Made by a program: the position numbers and the translations under genes. The notes beneath the pieces are model-generated. The model was not told the DNA's origin. It ran no database searches and was given only the letters and a program-made list of their open reading frames with translations. A stretch of 32,627 bases of DNA from Polyangia bacterium (GTDB lineage Bacteria; Myxococcota_A; Polyangia; Polyangiales; JAUICN01). Positions 23,710-31,852 of the stretch are shown piece after piece (the first letter of the stretch is position 1; every line of letters begins with the position of its first letter). The stretch covers positions 1 to 32,627 of the forward strand of contig JAUICN010000019.1 of NCBI GenBank assembly GCA_030427835.1. Reading direction: 5' to 3'.

Positions 23710-24366
23710 GTGTTTACGCTGCATACCTGGTCCACCCCCAACGGCAAAAAGCCGGTTCTTTTCCTGGAAGAGGTGGAGGCGCCCTACCAGGTGGTGCCGG
23801 TGGACATTGGCGCCGACCAACAGTTCAACGCGGATTTCCTGGCCCTCAACCCGAACCACAAGATCCCCGTACTTGTGGACGATGCCCCCAAACATGGGGG
23901 AGACCCGGTGGTGCTTTTCGAATCGGGGGCGATTCTGATGTACCTGGCGGAGAAGTACGGGGCTTTTTTTCCTGAGCACGGCATGGATCGGTACCGGGTG
24001 GTGCAGTGGGTGATGTTTCAAATGGGTGGCATTGGACCCATGTTTGGTCAGGCGGGCCATTTCCTCCGCCGCAGGGAGCCGATTGCGGAGGCCATCGATC
24101 GGTACGTGGGGGAAGTCAAACGTTTGTACGGTGTTCTCAATACACGCCTCGGTGAGGTGCCATTTTTGGCGGGCGATGAATACACGATTGCCGATATGAT
24201 GAGCTACCCCTGGGTGTACAAGCCCCAGCATTTTGGGCTGACATTGGATGCGTATCCTAGGGTCGCTGCCTGGGTGGATCGGGTGGGCCAACGGGAGGCC
24301 GTGCTACGTGCCATGGCGGTGGATCTGCGTACGTCCCACGGTGTGCGCTTGCAAGAAGCTCCGTAG
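23710..24366 (+). CDS. Glutathione S-transferase, Nu-class-like (YfcG/YghU type)
   Basis: The 218-residue protein starts with GTG at 23710. The N-terminal thioredoxin-like domain shows WSTPNGKKPVLFLEE (7-21), NPNHKIPVLVDD and LFESGAILMYLAEKYG; the C-terminal helical domain shows VVQWVMFQMGGIGPMFGQAGHF and FLAGDEYTIADMMSYPW. The TPNGxK motif is the mark of the YfcG/YghU group, which works as glutathione-dependent disulfide reductases rather than classical transferases. It stands alone, ending ten bases from the convergent DUF3829 gene. Physiological partner unknown. Confidence 0.92.
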   Translation: MFTLHTWSTPNGKKPVLFLEEVEAPYQVVPVDIGADQQFNADFLALNPNHKIPVLVDDAPKHGGDPVVLFESGAILMYLAEKYGAFFPEHGMDRYRVVQWVMFQMGGIGPMFGQAGHFLRRREPIAEAIDRYVGEVKRLYGVLNTRLGEVPFLAGDEYTIADMMSYPWVYKPQHFGLTLDAYPRVAAWVDRVGQREAVLRAMAVDLRTSHGVRLQEAP

Positions 24367-24376
24367 GCAGACCGGC

Positions 24377-25396
24377 CTAGAATAGGTTCTTGAAAAAGCC
24401 CAGTAGACCTCCCACCTGGTTTATTTCCTGGGCTTCCAGTGTGTAGAGCGCGTTGGCTTCGTTGACGAGTCCATTGTAACGATCGATCAGGGTTTGGTAC
24501 TGGTTGGCCATGGCGTCCTCGTAGCTTTCTGCCTTGGTTTGGGAGGCGACCGTGTCTGCCACATCCTGTAGGGCCCGGGCCTGTTGTAGGTAGGTTTCCA
24601 TGGCGGAACCTGTTCGTAGCGTGAGGTTTTCGCTGTGGTTTTTCAGGTACGCTGTGGCTTCCTTGAGCGCTTGCGCAAGGGCTGCATGTCGTTTTTCCAG
24701 GGCGGTGTTGCTGTCGGATTCCACAAACTGTTTGGCCCGAAGGCTGTGGTAGCGAAACCAATAATTGTAGGTGTCTTTGCTGTGCTGTTGTAACTCCCGT
24801 TGGGTTTGTTGTTCTTCCGCTTTGGCCAGTTCCTCTTCTAGGGACCCCACAGCCTTTTGGAACTGGGTGGACTGTTCCAACATTTGGGTGTGGATGGTAC
24901 GCCCCTGGGCAAGGTTGTCTTTTCGAAACTGATCGGATGCGTAGTAGGTTTTTGCCTGGGTTAGGAGCGTGAGCCCGGCCCGTGCGCTGTGCACGATTTG
25001 CTCCGTAAGCGTGGCCAGCTTGTCGCCATCGATCTGCTGGCTGTTGGCTTGCTGGCCGTTGGCTTGCTGGAACTTCTTTTCTGTGGCGGTAAGGGATTCC
25101 TCGAGGGGCTGCTCCTGTACAAGGAAGGTGTACTTCCGTGGCTGCGGTCCGTCTTCCGGGATGGCATCAAAGTATTCTTCGAAGATGTCCTGGAGTTCAT
25201 CCACGGTTCGATTGAAACCGTTGGTGTAGAGGGACAGGGCTTTTTCGGCGGTTTCTTTACCACTGGGGGCCGGATTGGAGTTCTTGCACCCTGTGGCCAG
25301 GACAGCGCTGAAGGCTGTGGCAAGTACCAGGGTGATTCCCACGGGAATGGCGTGGGAGGGGTGTGGGGGGTGGGTTCTTGTGGGCGCAATAGGCAC
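24377..25396 (-). CDS. DUF3829-type lipoprotein
   Basis: From the GTG at 25396 this is a 339-residue lipoprotein with hydrophobic GITLVLATAFSAVLATGC (lipobox ATGC) preceded by a short basic/proline stretch. The open frame reaches back to 25579, but that part crosses the divergent promoter region and reads poorly. The mature protein is helical and rich in Gln, Ala, Lys and Glu, resembling DUF3829/YiiG: AEKALSLYTNGFNRTVDELQ near the start and QYQTLIDRYNGLVNEANAL near the end. An in-frame tandem repeat lies in its first third. Function unknown. Confidence 0.78.
   Translation of the reverse strand: MPIAPTRTHPPHPSHAIPVGITLVLATAFSAVLATGCKNSNPAPSGKETAEKALSLYTNGFNRTVDELQDIFEEYFDAIPEDGPQPRKYTFLVQEQPLEESLTATEKKFQQANGQQANSQQIDGDKLATLTEQIVHSARAGLTLLTQAKTYYASDQFRKDNLAQGRTIHTQMLEQSTQFQKAVGSLEEELAKAEEQQTQRELQQHSKDTYNYWFRYHSLRAKQFVESDSNTALEKRHAALAQALKEATAYLKNHSENLTLRTGSAMETYLQQARALQDVADTVASQTKAESYEDAMANQYQTLIDRYNGLVNEANALYTLEAQEINQVGGLLGFFKNLF
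25031..25075 (-). repeat. 15-bp tandem repeat encoding QQANx
   Basis: Three 15-base units (GGCTTGCTGGCCGTT on the + strand and variants) encode QQANG, QQANS, QQIDG within the DUF3829 lipoprotein, probably in a loop between helices. Confidence 0.88.
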
Positions 25397-25486
25397 GGCC
25401 AGAACCTTACCATGGGCCCGGTTTCCCCGCCCAGATGTGATTTGTTTCAATGCTTTAGGGTGTGTTAGAGTGACGGTCCTACCGCG

Positions 25487-25515
25487 CAAGCCCGCTTGGT
25501 AGCTAAGTGGGCTTG
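25487..25515 (+). promoter_or_regulatory. Strong hairpin in the SDR leader
   Basis: CAAGCCCGCTT (25487-25497) and AAGTGGGCTTG (25505-25515) pair over 11 positions with one G-T wobble around a 7-base loop (GGTAGCT). It ends about 30 bases before the SDR ATG. No T-run follows, so it is not a normal terminator; it could be a 5'-UTR structure or an operator. Confidence 0.5.
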
Positions 25516-25544
25516 GGTATTCGGGGCAGGGCCAAAGGGGGCGT

Positions 25545-26261
25545 ATGGGAGATCGCGTGGCGATTGTGACGGGAGCCAACCGAGGAATTGGTTTGGAGGT
25601 GGCAAGCCAGCTTGCACAACGGGGCTACCAGGTGGTGCTTACCGGTCGGCGTGCGGCCGCGGTGGACGAGGCCGTGGATGCACTTGTGGCGCGGGGGCTC
25701 ACTGCGGTGCCGTCTGTGTTGGACGTGAGCAAGCCCGTTTCGGTAGCCGCGTTTGAGCGATGGTGTGAGGAGACCTACGGCCGTATCGATGTGTTGGTGA
25801 ACAACGCAGCTATTCTGCCGGAGGGGCATGTGGCGGGGTCAGAGGCCCCCAACACCCTGCGGGTTACTGCAGAAACCGTGCAACGTGCGTTTCAGACGAA
25901 CGTACTTGGCGCTTACCGAATGACCCAATGGGTGCTCCCTAAAATGAACGGGGCGGGCTACGGCCGCGTGGTCAACGTGTCCTCCGCAATGGGTGCGTTG
26001 TCGGATATGGGCGAGGGGTACCCTGCCTATCGGATTTCAAAGACGGCTGTGCATGCGGTGACCAAGTTGTTTCACCACGAGGCGGGGAGTAACGTGAAGG
26101 TCAATGCCGTATGCCCCGGTTGGGTGCGCACTGAAATGGGTGGCGAAAATGCGACCCGGTCTGTGGGGGAGGGGGCCGCTGGAATTCTTTGGGGCGCCAC
26201 CCTGCCGGATGACGGCCCTTCTGGAGGTTTTTTCCGCGACGGCGAACCCCTGGATTGGTAG
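25545..26261 (+). CDS. SDR-family NAD(P)-dependent oxidoreductase
   Basis: The 238-residue classical short-chain dehydrogenase has TGANRGIG (9-16), NNAA (87-90 region), catalytic Ser in VVNVSSAMG (about 146) and YRISK with Tyr162 and Lys166, followed by CPGWVRTEMGG. The GR in LTGRRAAAV after the second strand suggests NADP preference. The sequence resembles carbonyl reductases, especially the late DDGPSGGFFRDG segment. The ATG at 25545 follows GGGGGC poorly and a better ribosome site was not found. Substrate unknown. Confidence 0.92.
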   Translation: MGDRVAIVTGANRGIGLEVASQLAQRGYQVVLTGRRAAAVDEAVDALVARGLTAVPSVLDVSKPVSVAAFERWCEETYGRIDVLVNNAAILPEGHVAGSEAPNTLRVTAETVQRAFQTNVLGAYRMTQWVLPKMNGAGYGRVVNVSSAMGALSDMGEGYPAYRISKTAVHAVTKLFHHEAGSNVKVNAVCPGWVRTEMGGENATRSVGEGAAGILWGATLPDDGPSGGFFRDGEPLDW

Positions 26262-26273
26262 TCTGTATTTGTG

Positions 26274-26349
26274 TGGAGCCACCTTCCGGATTCGAACCGG
26301 AGACCTTCGCTTTACGAAAGCGGTGCTCTACCAGCTGAGCTAAGGTGGC
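26274..26349 (-). tRNA. tRNA-Thr (anticodon CGU)
   Basis: Read on the minus strand the 76 bases fold as a full cloverleaf: acceptor GCCACCT / AGGTGGC, D arm GCTC/GAGC, anticodon loop TTCGTAA giving anticodon CGU (reads ACG), T arm TCCGG-TTCGAAT-CCGGA, discriminator U and an encoded CCA. The anticodon stem has one weak C-A pair at 27-43. It sits 13 bases after the SDR stop and is unlinked to other RNA genes. A small hairpin (CCGTAT / ATACGG, 26405-26421) lies in its upstream region. Confidence 0.95.
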
Positions 26350-26481
26350 ATTTTGTCTTGATCTTTTGCGCGCTGGGCGGCTTACCTCCTCGCGTGTCGC
26401 CTCACCGTATGTTGAATACGGCATCGGCGCCACGCTGCGGGGGCGCACGCCCACCGAGCAAAATCTCTGCGACAAAACATT

Positions 26482-26916
26482 TTAGAAGTGGATTTCGCGT
26501 TTGGCGATGACGTTGTGGCTTGGTGCCGTGGGTTCTGGGGTGGATTCTGCGGTGACGGTGAGAACGATGTGGCGGCTTGGGGTGGTGGCCACTGCGGCGC
26601 CGGTTCGGTTGTTCTCGTTGTATTGCAGCGCACTGGCACGGCGGTGAACGCCACCGTCTTCGGCGAGCCATAGGATGTAGGTGTTGAGGTCTGGCCCTAG
26701 TCGTTGGGGCGGGGGCAGGTGTTCGAGCTCCACCTTAAGCAATCGGTTCCCGCCTTCCACTTCTTGAATGCGTACGGTTCCGTCCATGCCGACGGCCTGT
26801 TGGGTACCCGTCAGGGTGACATCGGAAGGGCCACCGCAGGCCGCGATTCCGACCACAAGAGCCATTGAAGAGAGCGCAGCGACACAGGTGCTGCGCAAGG
26901 TGTGGGCGGTGTTCAT
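26482..26916 (-). CDS. Small lipoprotein of unknown function
   Basis: The 144-residue protein has a signal peptide with lipobox IAAC (cysteine near residue 27, followed by GG). The mature part has VTLTGTQQAVGMDGTVRIQEVEGG, TYILWLAEDGG and HIVLTVTAESTPEPTAPSH, a beta-rich pattern like the small periplasmic lipoproteins common in Myxococcota, in which a strand-turn-strand with a WxxxxGG turn precedes a final VTAE strand. No named family is recognised. It begins two bases after the stop of the acidic protein, so the two are co-transcribed. Confidence 0.75.
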   Translation of the reverse strand: MNTAHTLRSTCVAALSSMALVVGIAACGGPSDVTLTGTQQAVGMDGTVRIQEVEGGNRLLKVELEHLPPPQRLGPDLNTYILWLAEDGGVHRRASALQYNENNRTGAAVATTPSRHIVLTVTAESTPEPTAPSHNVIAKREIHF

Positions 26917-26918
26917 GA

Positions 26919-27287
26919 CTAAAGTTCCTCTTCCTCTGCGGCCAAATCGAACTCGGATTCTTCGTCCTCGTCGGAGCTGTCCTCGTCCGTATCGTCGTCG
27001 TCCAGATCCTGGGCCAGGTATTTTAGGTCCACACCGGCATCTGCCAACTGGGATTCCAATAGTTCAAATAATTCGTCGGTGTCTTCGGCACTCCACTCGT
27101 CGAGGATCTCGGAGAGAAAATCATAGAAGTCTGCACTGTCGATGCGACGCTCAATTTCCTCGATTTGTTCCTCGGTGAGCGCGTTGACAATATCTTCCCT
27201 GAGGGTCTCGGTATCCCCTGCCTCCATTGCATCTTCGCAGGAGAGCCGGATTTGGTGCACGGAGCGCCTGTCCAGTCGAATTTCCAT
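26919..27287 (-). CDS. Acidic protein of unknown function
   Basis: The 122-residue protein has a helical N-terminal domain (MEIRLDRRSVHQIRLSCEDAM, then NALTEEQIEEIERRIDSADF and YDFLSEILDEWSAEDTDEL) and a tail that is almost wholly Asp, Glu and Ser (from about residue 93, including DLDDDDTDEDSSDEDEESE). No family recognised; the tail could mimic nucleic acid or bind cations. A near-consensus promoter lies just upstream, so it is probably well expressed. It leads a two-gene operon with the small lipoprotein. Confidence 0.75.
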   Translation of the reverse strand: MEIRLDRRSVHQIRLSCEDAMEAGDTETLREDIVNALTEEQIEEIERRIDSADFYDFLSEILDEWSAEDTDELFELLESQLADAGVDLKYLAQDLDDDDTDEDSSDEDEESEFDLAAEEEEL

Positions 27288-27320
27288 CGTTTCTTCCCTA
27301 ATCCACTCGCAGTTGCCGCT

Positions 27321-27348
27321 ACTATAAGCGGGGGTCTAACCCTGTCAA
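27321..27348 (-). promoter_or_regulatory. Near-consensus sigma70 promoter
   Basis: On the minus strand TTGACA (27348-27343) and TATAGT (27326-27321) are separated by 16 bases. The -35 box is perfect and the -10 box matches 5 of 6 consensus bases. It sits about 34 bases upstream of the acidic-protein ATG at 27287. Confidence 0.65.
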
Positions 27349-27393
27349 ACTTGAGCACTTCCCCGGTCTGCAGGACTCGCCCGAGACCTGGAC

Positions 27394-28206
27394 ATGTGCC
27401 AAGTTGTTTGTTCTGTGCACGTGCCGTGGTTGATATTTGGGGTTTGCGCAACGCCAATACGTACTTTTTTTTCTCTTGGATGCCTTGGAGTCGGTGTGCT
27501 TGGGATTTTCGGCTTTGGTTTGTCTTCCGCCCGTGCCCAATCGACCCAGGTTGGGGGGGAGGTGTCGGAGGATGGGAGCCGGGTGAGTTCTGTTGATGTG
27601 GACGATGCGCTTCTAGAGGACCCAACATTTCCCCAGCCCTGGGAGGCCCTGGGAGCGCACTTGGGTTTCGAAGTGCATATGGGTGCGATGTTTCCGTGGC
27701 GTAACCGTCCACTGTGCCCAGAAGGGGCAGCGTGCGTATTCAATGGGGGCGGAGGAATCGGCGGCACGCTTGAAAAACGGTGGCCTGCTGGAATGGCCAT
27801 CGGGTTTGGATACGACGCGTGGTTTCCGAACACCAAGGGGATCTACGATTTGGGAGTCATGCATGGAATGCGGGCCCAAATTCGCTACCTGTCCGCACGG
27901 CGTTCGCTTGTGCACCCGTACATTGGGGGTGGGGTGGGAGCGAATATCTTTGGGGATGCGGTGCGCGTGGCGACCGTGGGCTGGTCCCTTGATGTGCTTT
28001 TGGGTCTGGAAGTGGAGCTTTCCGAGGTGCTGGGGCTGCAAATTGGTTTTCCCGTCCGTATTTTTGCCAACGATGCGTTTAATACGGACAGGGACCGGGT
28101 AGAGCGCCCGTCTGGGATCAATGTGGCCCAGTCGATTCACCTGGGGGTGGTGGTGTTGCAATCGCCTCGCTGGCCTCCGCGGTATTTCCCCCACGCAGTG
28201 TTTTAG
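27394..28206 (+). CDS. Outer-membrane beta-barrel protein
   Basis: The open frame gives 270 residues from ATG 27394; GTG at 27421 is an alternative that shortens a long N-terminal region. A signal peptide with FFSLGCLGVGVLGIFGFGL ends at SSARAQ. After an acidic linker (EVSEDGSRVSSVDVDD), beta strands appear: LGAHLGFEVHMGAMF, GGGIGGTLEKRW, IGFGYDAWFP, YIGGGVGANIFG, GLQIGFPVRIF and SIHLGVVVL. That suggests a small barrel. The C-terminus PRYFPHAVF ends in Phe, as barrel proteins do. No specific family recognised; it is adjacent to but upstream of the FHA/PP2C block. Confidence 0.75.
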   Translation: MCQVVCSVHVPWLIFGVCATPIRTFFSLGCLGVGVLGIFGFGLSSARAQSTQVGGEVSEDGSRVSSVDVDDALLEDPTFPQPWEALGAHLGFEVHMGAMFPWRNRPLCPEGAACVFNGGGGIGGTLEKRWPAGMAIGFGYDAWFPNTKGIYDLGVMHGMRAQIRYLSARRSLVHPYIGGGVGANIFGDAVRVATVGWSLDVLLGLEVELSEVLGLQIGFPVRIFANDAFNTDRDRVERPSGINVAQSIHLGVVVLQSPRWPPRYFPHAVF

Positions 28207-28349
28207 GTATTCGTTGCCGTAAACTGGGGCGGTTTTGACTGGAGCACGGAATCCCTAATTGGAGTGGTTTGGTGCTCGAATCGCTTGACTCACCTGTGTG
28301 GTGCGGGTTCCACTACCGTTTGCCCGTCCGCGTGCACGTATTTTGAATT

Positions 28350-29483
28350 ATGGAGAGTCCAGACATCGCGTTCGCGTGTGCGGGTTGCGGTACCCCCAAT
28401 CAGTCCAACGCCCGGTTTTGCCAGGAATGTGGATGTCCAGTGGGTCAGGGGGACGCCCGGGCGTCCTTTCCCCAGAGGGCTCCGGGGGGGACTGTGGTGG
28501 ATCTGGAAGGGCCCCGATCCTGCCCCGAGTGCGGTGTTTCCAACGGTAAGGACCTGAATTTCTGTGTGGAGTGCGGTACACATTTGGAGGTGGGTGCCAC
28601 GGTTCCTCCGGCGGACCGCGTGGGCGATCCCGATTCCGGTGGGGGCTCCTTGGGGGGCGACTCTTCCCCATGGGCGAGCTCCGAGCAGGGCCCTCTCGGT
28701 TCTCCCGGGCCTTTTGTTGCAAAGGGTCGTGCCGGGTCGAGCCGTACCCTGGCGGAGGTGGCTGCCCCGGCGCTCGCTCGGTTGGTGACGGTTCAGAAGG
28801 ATGGGACAGATGGCCAGGCCTACTCCCTGCGGGGACGATCCACGGATCTGGGACGGACCGAAGGGGATATTCTGCTTGGCGAGGATCCCTATTTGTCGGA
28901 TCGTCATGCCCGTTTTGTGACGGATGGCACCCGATGGCGTGTTCGGGACCTGGATTCCACAAATGGGGTCTACTTACGGCTTCGGCAGCCCACAGAACTG
29001 CAGGATGGTGATATGATTCTGCTCGGCCAGCAGGTGCTTCGTTTTGAGCGATTGACCCAATTTGAGGTTCCTCTTGGTCCAGCAAGTAGAGAAGGTGTGC
29101 TGATTTTTGGTACACCTGAGGTTCCTAGGGTGGCTCGGTTGGCGCAATACACGACCGAGGGCATTCATCGGAATACGTTTTACCTGTATCGTGACGAAAC
29201 AATGCTTGGCAGAGAAAATGGCGACATGGTTTTTCCGGATGATCCGTTCATGTCCCGGCGACATGCAGAGCTTCGTATCGATCGGACTGCACAGACGTTC
29301 ACCCTTCGTGATATGGGTTCGTCAAATGGAACTTCGGTTCGGGTTCGGGGAGAGGTTTCCCTGGTGAATGGTGATCACATTCGGGTGGGGCGCCACCTTC
29401 TTCGACTGGATGTACAGTTGCCTGATGCCGAGGGGGCGGGTGACTCGCGCGACCTTGGCCCACGGAAAGAGGGTATCGTGTGA
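28350..29483 (+). CDS. Double zinc-ribbon protein with two FHA domains
   Basis: The 377-residue cytoplasmic protein has two CxxC...CxxC zinc ribbons: Cys10, 13, 24, 27 and Cys58, 61, 72, 75. A Gly/Ser/Pro linker follows, then FHA 1 (about 144-233; GR at 168-169, SDRHA 183-187, STNG 203-206) and FHA 2 (about 260-355; GR 287-288, SRRHA 302-306, SSNG 324-327). FHA domains bind phosphothreonine peptides, so this is a phospho-dependent adaptor, with the ribbons probably for protein contacts. Its stop overlaps the PP2C start (GTGA), so the two are co-translated. A weak promoter candidate (TTGACT 28235-28240, TAATTG 28256-28261, short spacer) lies upstream. Confidence 0.9.
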   Translation: MESPDIAFACAGCGTPNQSNARFCQECGCPVGQGDARASFPQRAPGGTVVDLEGPRSCPECGVSNGKDLNFCVECGTHLEVGATVPPADRVGDPDSGGGSLGGDSSPWASSEQGPLGSPGPFVAKGRAGSSRTLAEVAAPALARLVTVQKDGTDGQAYSLRGRSTDLGRTEGDILLGEDPYLSDRHARFVTDGTRWRVRDLDSTNGVYLRLRQPTELQDGDMILLGQQVLRFERLTQFEVPLGPASREGVLIFGTPEVPRVARLAQYTTEGIHRNTFYLYRDETMLGRENGDMVFPDDPFMSRRHAELRIDRTAQTFTLRDMGSSNGTSVRVRGEVSLVNGDHIRVGRHLLRLDVQLPDAEGAGDSRDLGPRKEGIV

Positions 29484-31417
29484 GTGAAACCGAGCAGAAG
29501 GACGGAGAGTCCGTCGTGCCCGAGGAGGCCACTCCCGGGGCGGATGCGAGTCCCTCCGGAGAATCCACTCGTTTGCGGGTGGAGCCTGCAGGAACGCCAG
29601 CTCAACGGGATCCAGCCCAACGGGATTCGGACGCCGATGGCTCCGCGTCTGGTAGTCCATTTGATTCGGAACACCCTGCGGATGGAGCTTCAGAGCGGGT
29701 TTCTGATGGGCAGGCTTCTGATGTGGACGAGGCAAAGGGCGAGGACGCGCCTTCGGACGTGGTCGAAAAGTCGCCGGTTTCCCAGGAGGCCGATCCGGGG
29801 GTAGCGGTGCCGCCTTCGGTGGTTCCACGGGATATCCGTGTGACCTATTTTGGGATGACGGACGTGGGTCGTGTTCGGGAGCATAACGAGGACAACTTCA
29901 TGGTCTCCGACCTGTCGAACCATGTGCGGGGCACGGAGAATGGTCAGCCGCGTAGTGCCGTGATGGGAAATCACGGTTTGGTGTTTGCGGTGTGTGATGG
30001 GATGGGTGGTGCGGCCGCGGGCGAGGTGGCAAGCCAGATGGCGGTGGATGCCACGTACGATTTCTTTTCCCAGGTGCGGCCGCCTGAGGATCGGGACCAT
30101 TTTGCGACTCGGGTGGTCACTGCGGTGGAGGAGGCTGGGGCGCTTATCTTTAAGGCGGCCAAGGCCGATCGTACGCGACGGGGCATGGGAACCACAGCCA
30201 CGGTGGCAGGTCTCGTGGATCAGGTGCTTTTCGTGGGGCAGGTGGGAGACAGCCGTGCCTATGTGCTTCGGGATGGGAAACTTGGATTGATTACCAAGGA
30301 CCAATCCCTGGTGAACCAGTTGATTGAAGCGGGCCAGCTCACGGAGGCAGAGGCCCAGGATTTTGAGCATTCCAACATTATTTTGCAGGCCTTGGGTACC
30401 ACTGAAGATGTGGTCGTGGACCTGACGTTTTTGGCTTTGCGACGTGGGGATCGTTTGATGATGTGTTCGGACGGCCTTTCAGGGTTGGTTACCGATGACG
30501 TGATCCGTGAGGTGATGTCTTCGGAGAAGGGGCTCGTGGAGTGCTGTTCACGATTGATCGAGTGTGCCAACGCGGGTGGTGGCGACGACAATATTACGGT
30601 GGTGTGTGCTGATTTTGAGGGCGAGAGCTTGGAACTTCCTGAGGAAGGGGATGAGCCGAACTATCAGCAGTACCCCTTGCCCGAGGAATCCCGCAGGATT
30701 CGCGAGTCCTTTGTTCCCAGGGAGGAACGGCTCCAGCGGCAGGCGGCGGGTGTGGATCGGCAAGTTGTGCGGGAGCCCCTTGATCCTTCTCCGACCAAGG
30801 ACCGCCCAGCGCCAGGGCCCATGAGGTGGGTTGCTCTTGCGGCGGGTCTATTGCTCGTGGTTTCGATCCTTGCTGTGTTTGCCATGGGGAATGGTTCGGA
30901 TGCCGGATCGAGTGACGCCACGGAGCAGGGCGAATCTGCTGGATCTGAAGATGTGGCGAGACCTGTTGGGGCGCTTGAGCCCCGTGGTACAGGTGAGGCA
31001 CCCCGGGGACCGGTTGTCCAGCAGTTGCTACCTGCGACCGGGAAGATTGAGATTCGGGTGGGGACTGTGCAGGGTGGTGAGCTTTGGATCGCGGGCCAGA
31101 ACTACGCATCTATTGAACCACGGGATGAACTTGTCTTGGAGTTGGCCCCTGGTGCGTACTTGTTTGAGGTTCGTGTGGAGGGGGTGACCCGTTTTTCCCG
31201 ACTGGTTGAGATGAAGCAGGGTGCCGCGGGCCGCGTTGTGTTGGGTGAGGTTCCGGACGACGTGGCTGCTGTGGGGTCTCCGGAAGATGATTTAGAAGAG
31301 GTGTTGGAGGGATCCGGCCAGGAAGACAGCTTACCGCTGACTGAGGATGATGTTGAAGAAGATGGTGCATCCCGTGGCGAACTTTCAGCAGAAGAGCCTT
31401 CGGCCGACGGCCCGTAG
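29480..31417 (+). CDS. Membrane-anchored PP2C-type protein phosphatase
   Basis: The 645-residue protein begins with a long acidic Ser/Pro/Asp-rich segment (1-118) holding a 15-base duplication. The PP2C domain (about 121-378) has all metal ligands: REHNEDN (133-139), CDGMGG with D173, GDSRAY, SDGLSG with D331 and GGDDNITVV with D370. A membrane helix lies at about 450-470. The extracytoplasmic part is acidic with a PEGA-like module near 520-590 (GGELWIAGQNYASIEPRDEL). It starts at a GTG overlapping the zinc-ribbon/FHA stop. It probably dephosphorylates Ser/Thr kinase targets bound by the neighbouring FHA proteins; no kinase lies in the window. Confidence 0.93.
   Translation: MSETEQKDGESVVPEEATPGADASPSGESTRLRVEPAGTPAQRDPAQRDSDADGSASGSPFDSEHPADGASERVSDGQASDVDEAKGEDAPSDVVEKSPVSQEADPGVAVPPSVVPRDIRVTYFGMTDVGRVREHNEDNFMVSDLSNHVRGTENGQPRSAVMGNHGLVFAVCDGMGGAAAGEVASQMAVDATYDFFSQVRPPEDRDHFATRVVTAVEEAGALIFKAAKADRTRRGMGTTATVAGLVDQVLFVGQVGDSRAYVLRDGKLGLITKDQSLVNQLIEAGQLTEAEAQDFEHSNIILQALGTTEDVVVDLTFLALRRGDRLMMCSDGLSGLVTDDVIREVMSSEKGLVECCSRLIECANAGGGDDNITVVCADFEGESLELPEEGDEPNYQQYPLPEESRRIRESFVPREERLQRQAAGVDRQVVREPLDPSPTKDRPAPGPMRWVALAAGLLLVVSILAVFAMGNGSDAGSSDATEQGESAGSEDVARPVGALEPRGTGEAPRGPVVQQLLPATGKIEIRVGTVQGGELWIAGQNYASIEPRDELVLELAPGAYLFEVRVEGVTRFSRLVEMKQGAAGRVVLGEVPDDVAAVGSPEDDLEEVLEGSGQEDSLPLTEDDVEEDGASRGELSAEEPSADGP
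29597..29626 (+). repeat. 15-bp duplication encoding PAQRD
   Basis: CCAGCTCAACGGGAT and CCAGCCCAACGGGAT are adjacent and differ at one base; they encode PAQRD twice in the N-terminal linker of the phosphatase. Confidence 0.9.
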
Positions 31418-31436
31418 GGTGGTTGAGTGAGCATCC

Positions 31437-31808
31437 ATGTGGCTTCGATTGACGCGACTGGATGAGGGGCCGATTGGGGTGGAACTTCGTCGACGATGGG
31501 AGTTTCACTGGGATCCGGATACGGGTCGTTTTTCCCAGGGCACCGTGCTTCGTTTGGGCCGGCAGCACGACTGTGACGTGCAGCTTCACCCGGAAGAGGA
31601 CCTTGAAGTTTCGGGCTATCATGCGGAACTCCATGTGCGTGACGGAAAAATGGCTTTGTTGGATCGGTCTTCACGCAATGGCACTTGGTTGGATGGAGTA
31701 CGCATTCGCAGTACGTGGCTGGTGGACGGCGTCGAGATTGAGCTGGGTCATGGGGGGCCGCGGTTGCAGGTCGAGCTCGGGGATGATGGGAACCCGGAGC
31801 TTGCTTGA
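31437..31808 (+). CDS. Single-FHA-domain protein
   Basis: The 123-residue protein is nearly all FHA domain: GR at 41-42 (TVLRLGRQHDCDVQL), then VSGYHAELHV (58-67), then SSRNGTWLDG (78-87). The conserved Arg of the Ser-Arg-x-His loop is replaced by Gly (SGYHA), while the Ser, His and Asn-Gly remain, so phosphopeptide binding may be weakened or altered. It follows the phosphatase by about 20 bases and belongs to the same operon. The N-terminal 30 residues are Trp/Arg-rich. Confidence 0.85.
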   Translation: MWLRLTRLDEGPIGVELRRRWEFHWDPDTGRFSQGTVLRLGRQHDCDVQLHPEEDLEVSGYHAELHVRDGKMALLDRSSRNGTWLDGVRIRSTWLVDGVEIELGHGGPRLQVELGDDGNPELA

Positions 31809-31852
31809 CGGTTTGTTGACGGGTTTGGGGATGGGGGATCACTCTTGTCCAA

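Noticed and set aside
26101-26475. Minus-strand frame crossing the tRNA gene
   Set aside because: It reads through the tRNA-Thr and the SDR antisense; tRNA-crossing frames are a common artefact.
27537-27560. Another copy of the GACCCAGG repeat inside the outer-membrane protein gene
   Set aside because: Only nine bases match and it lies within coding sequence (STQVGG); probably chance.
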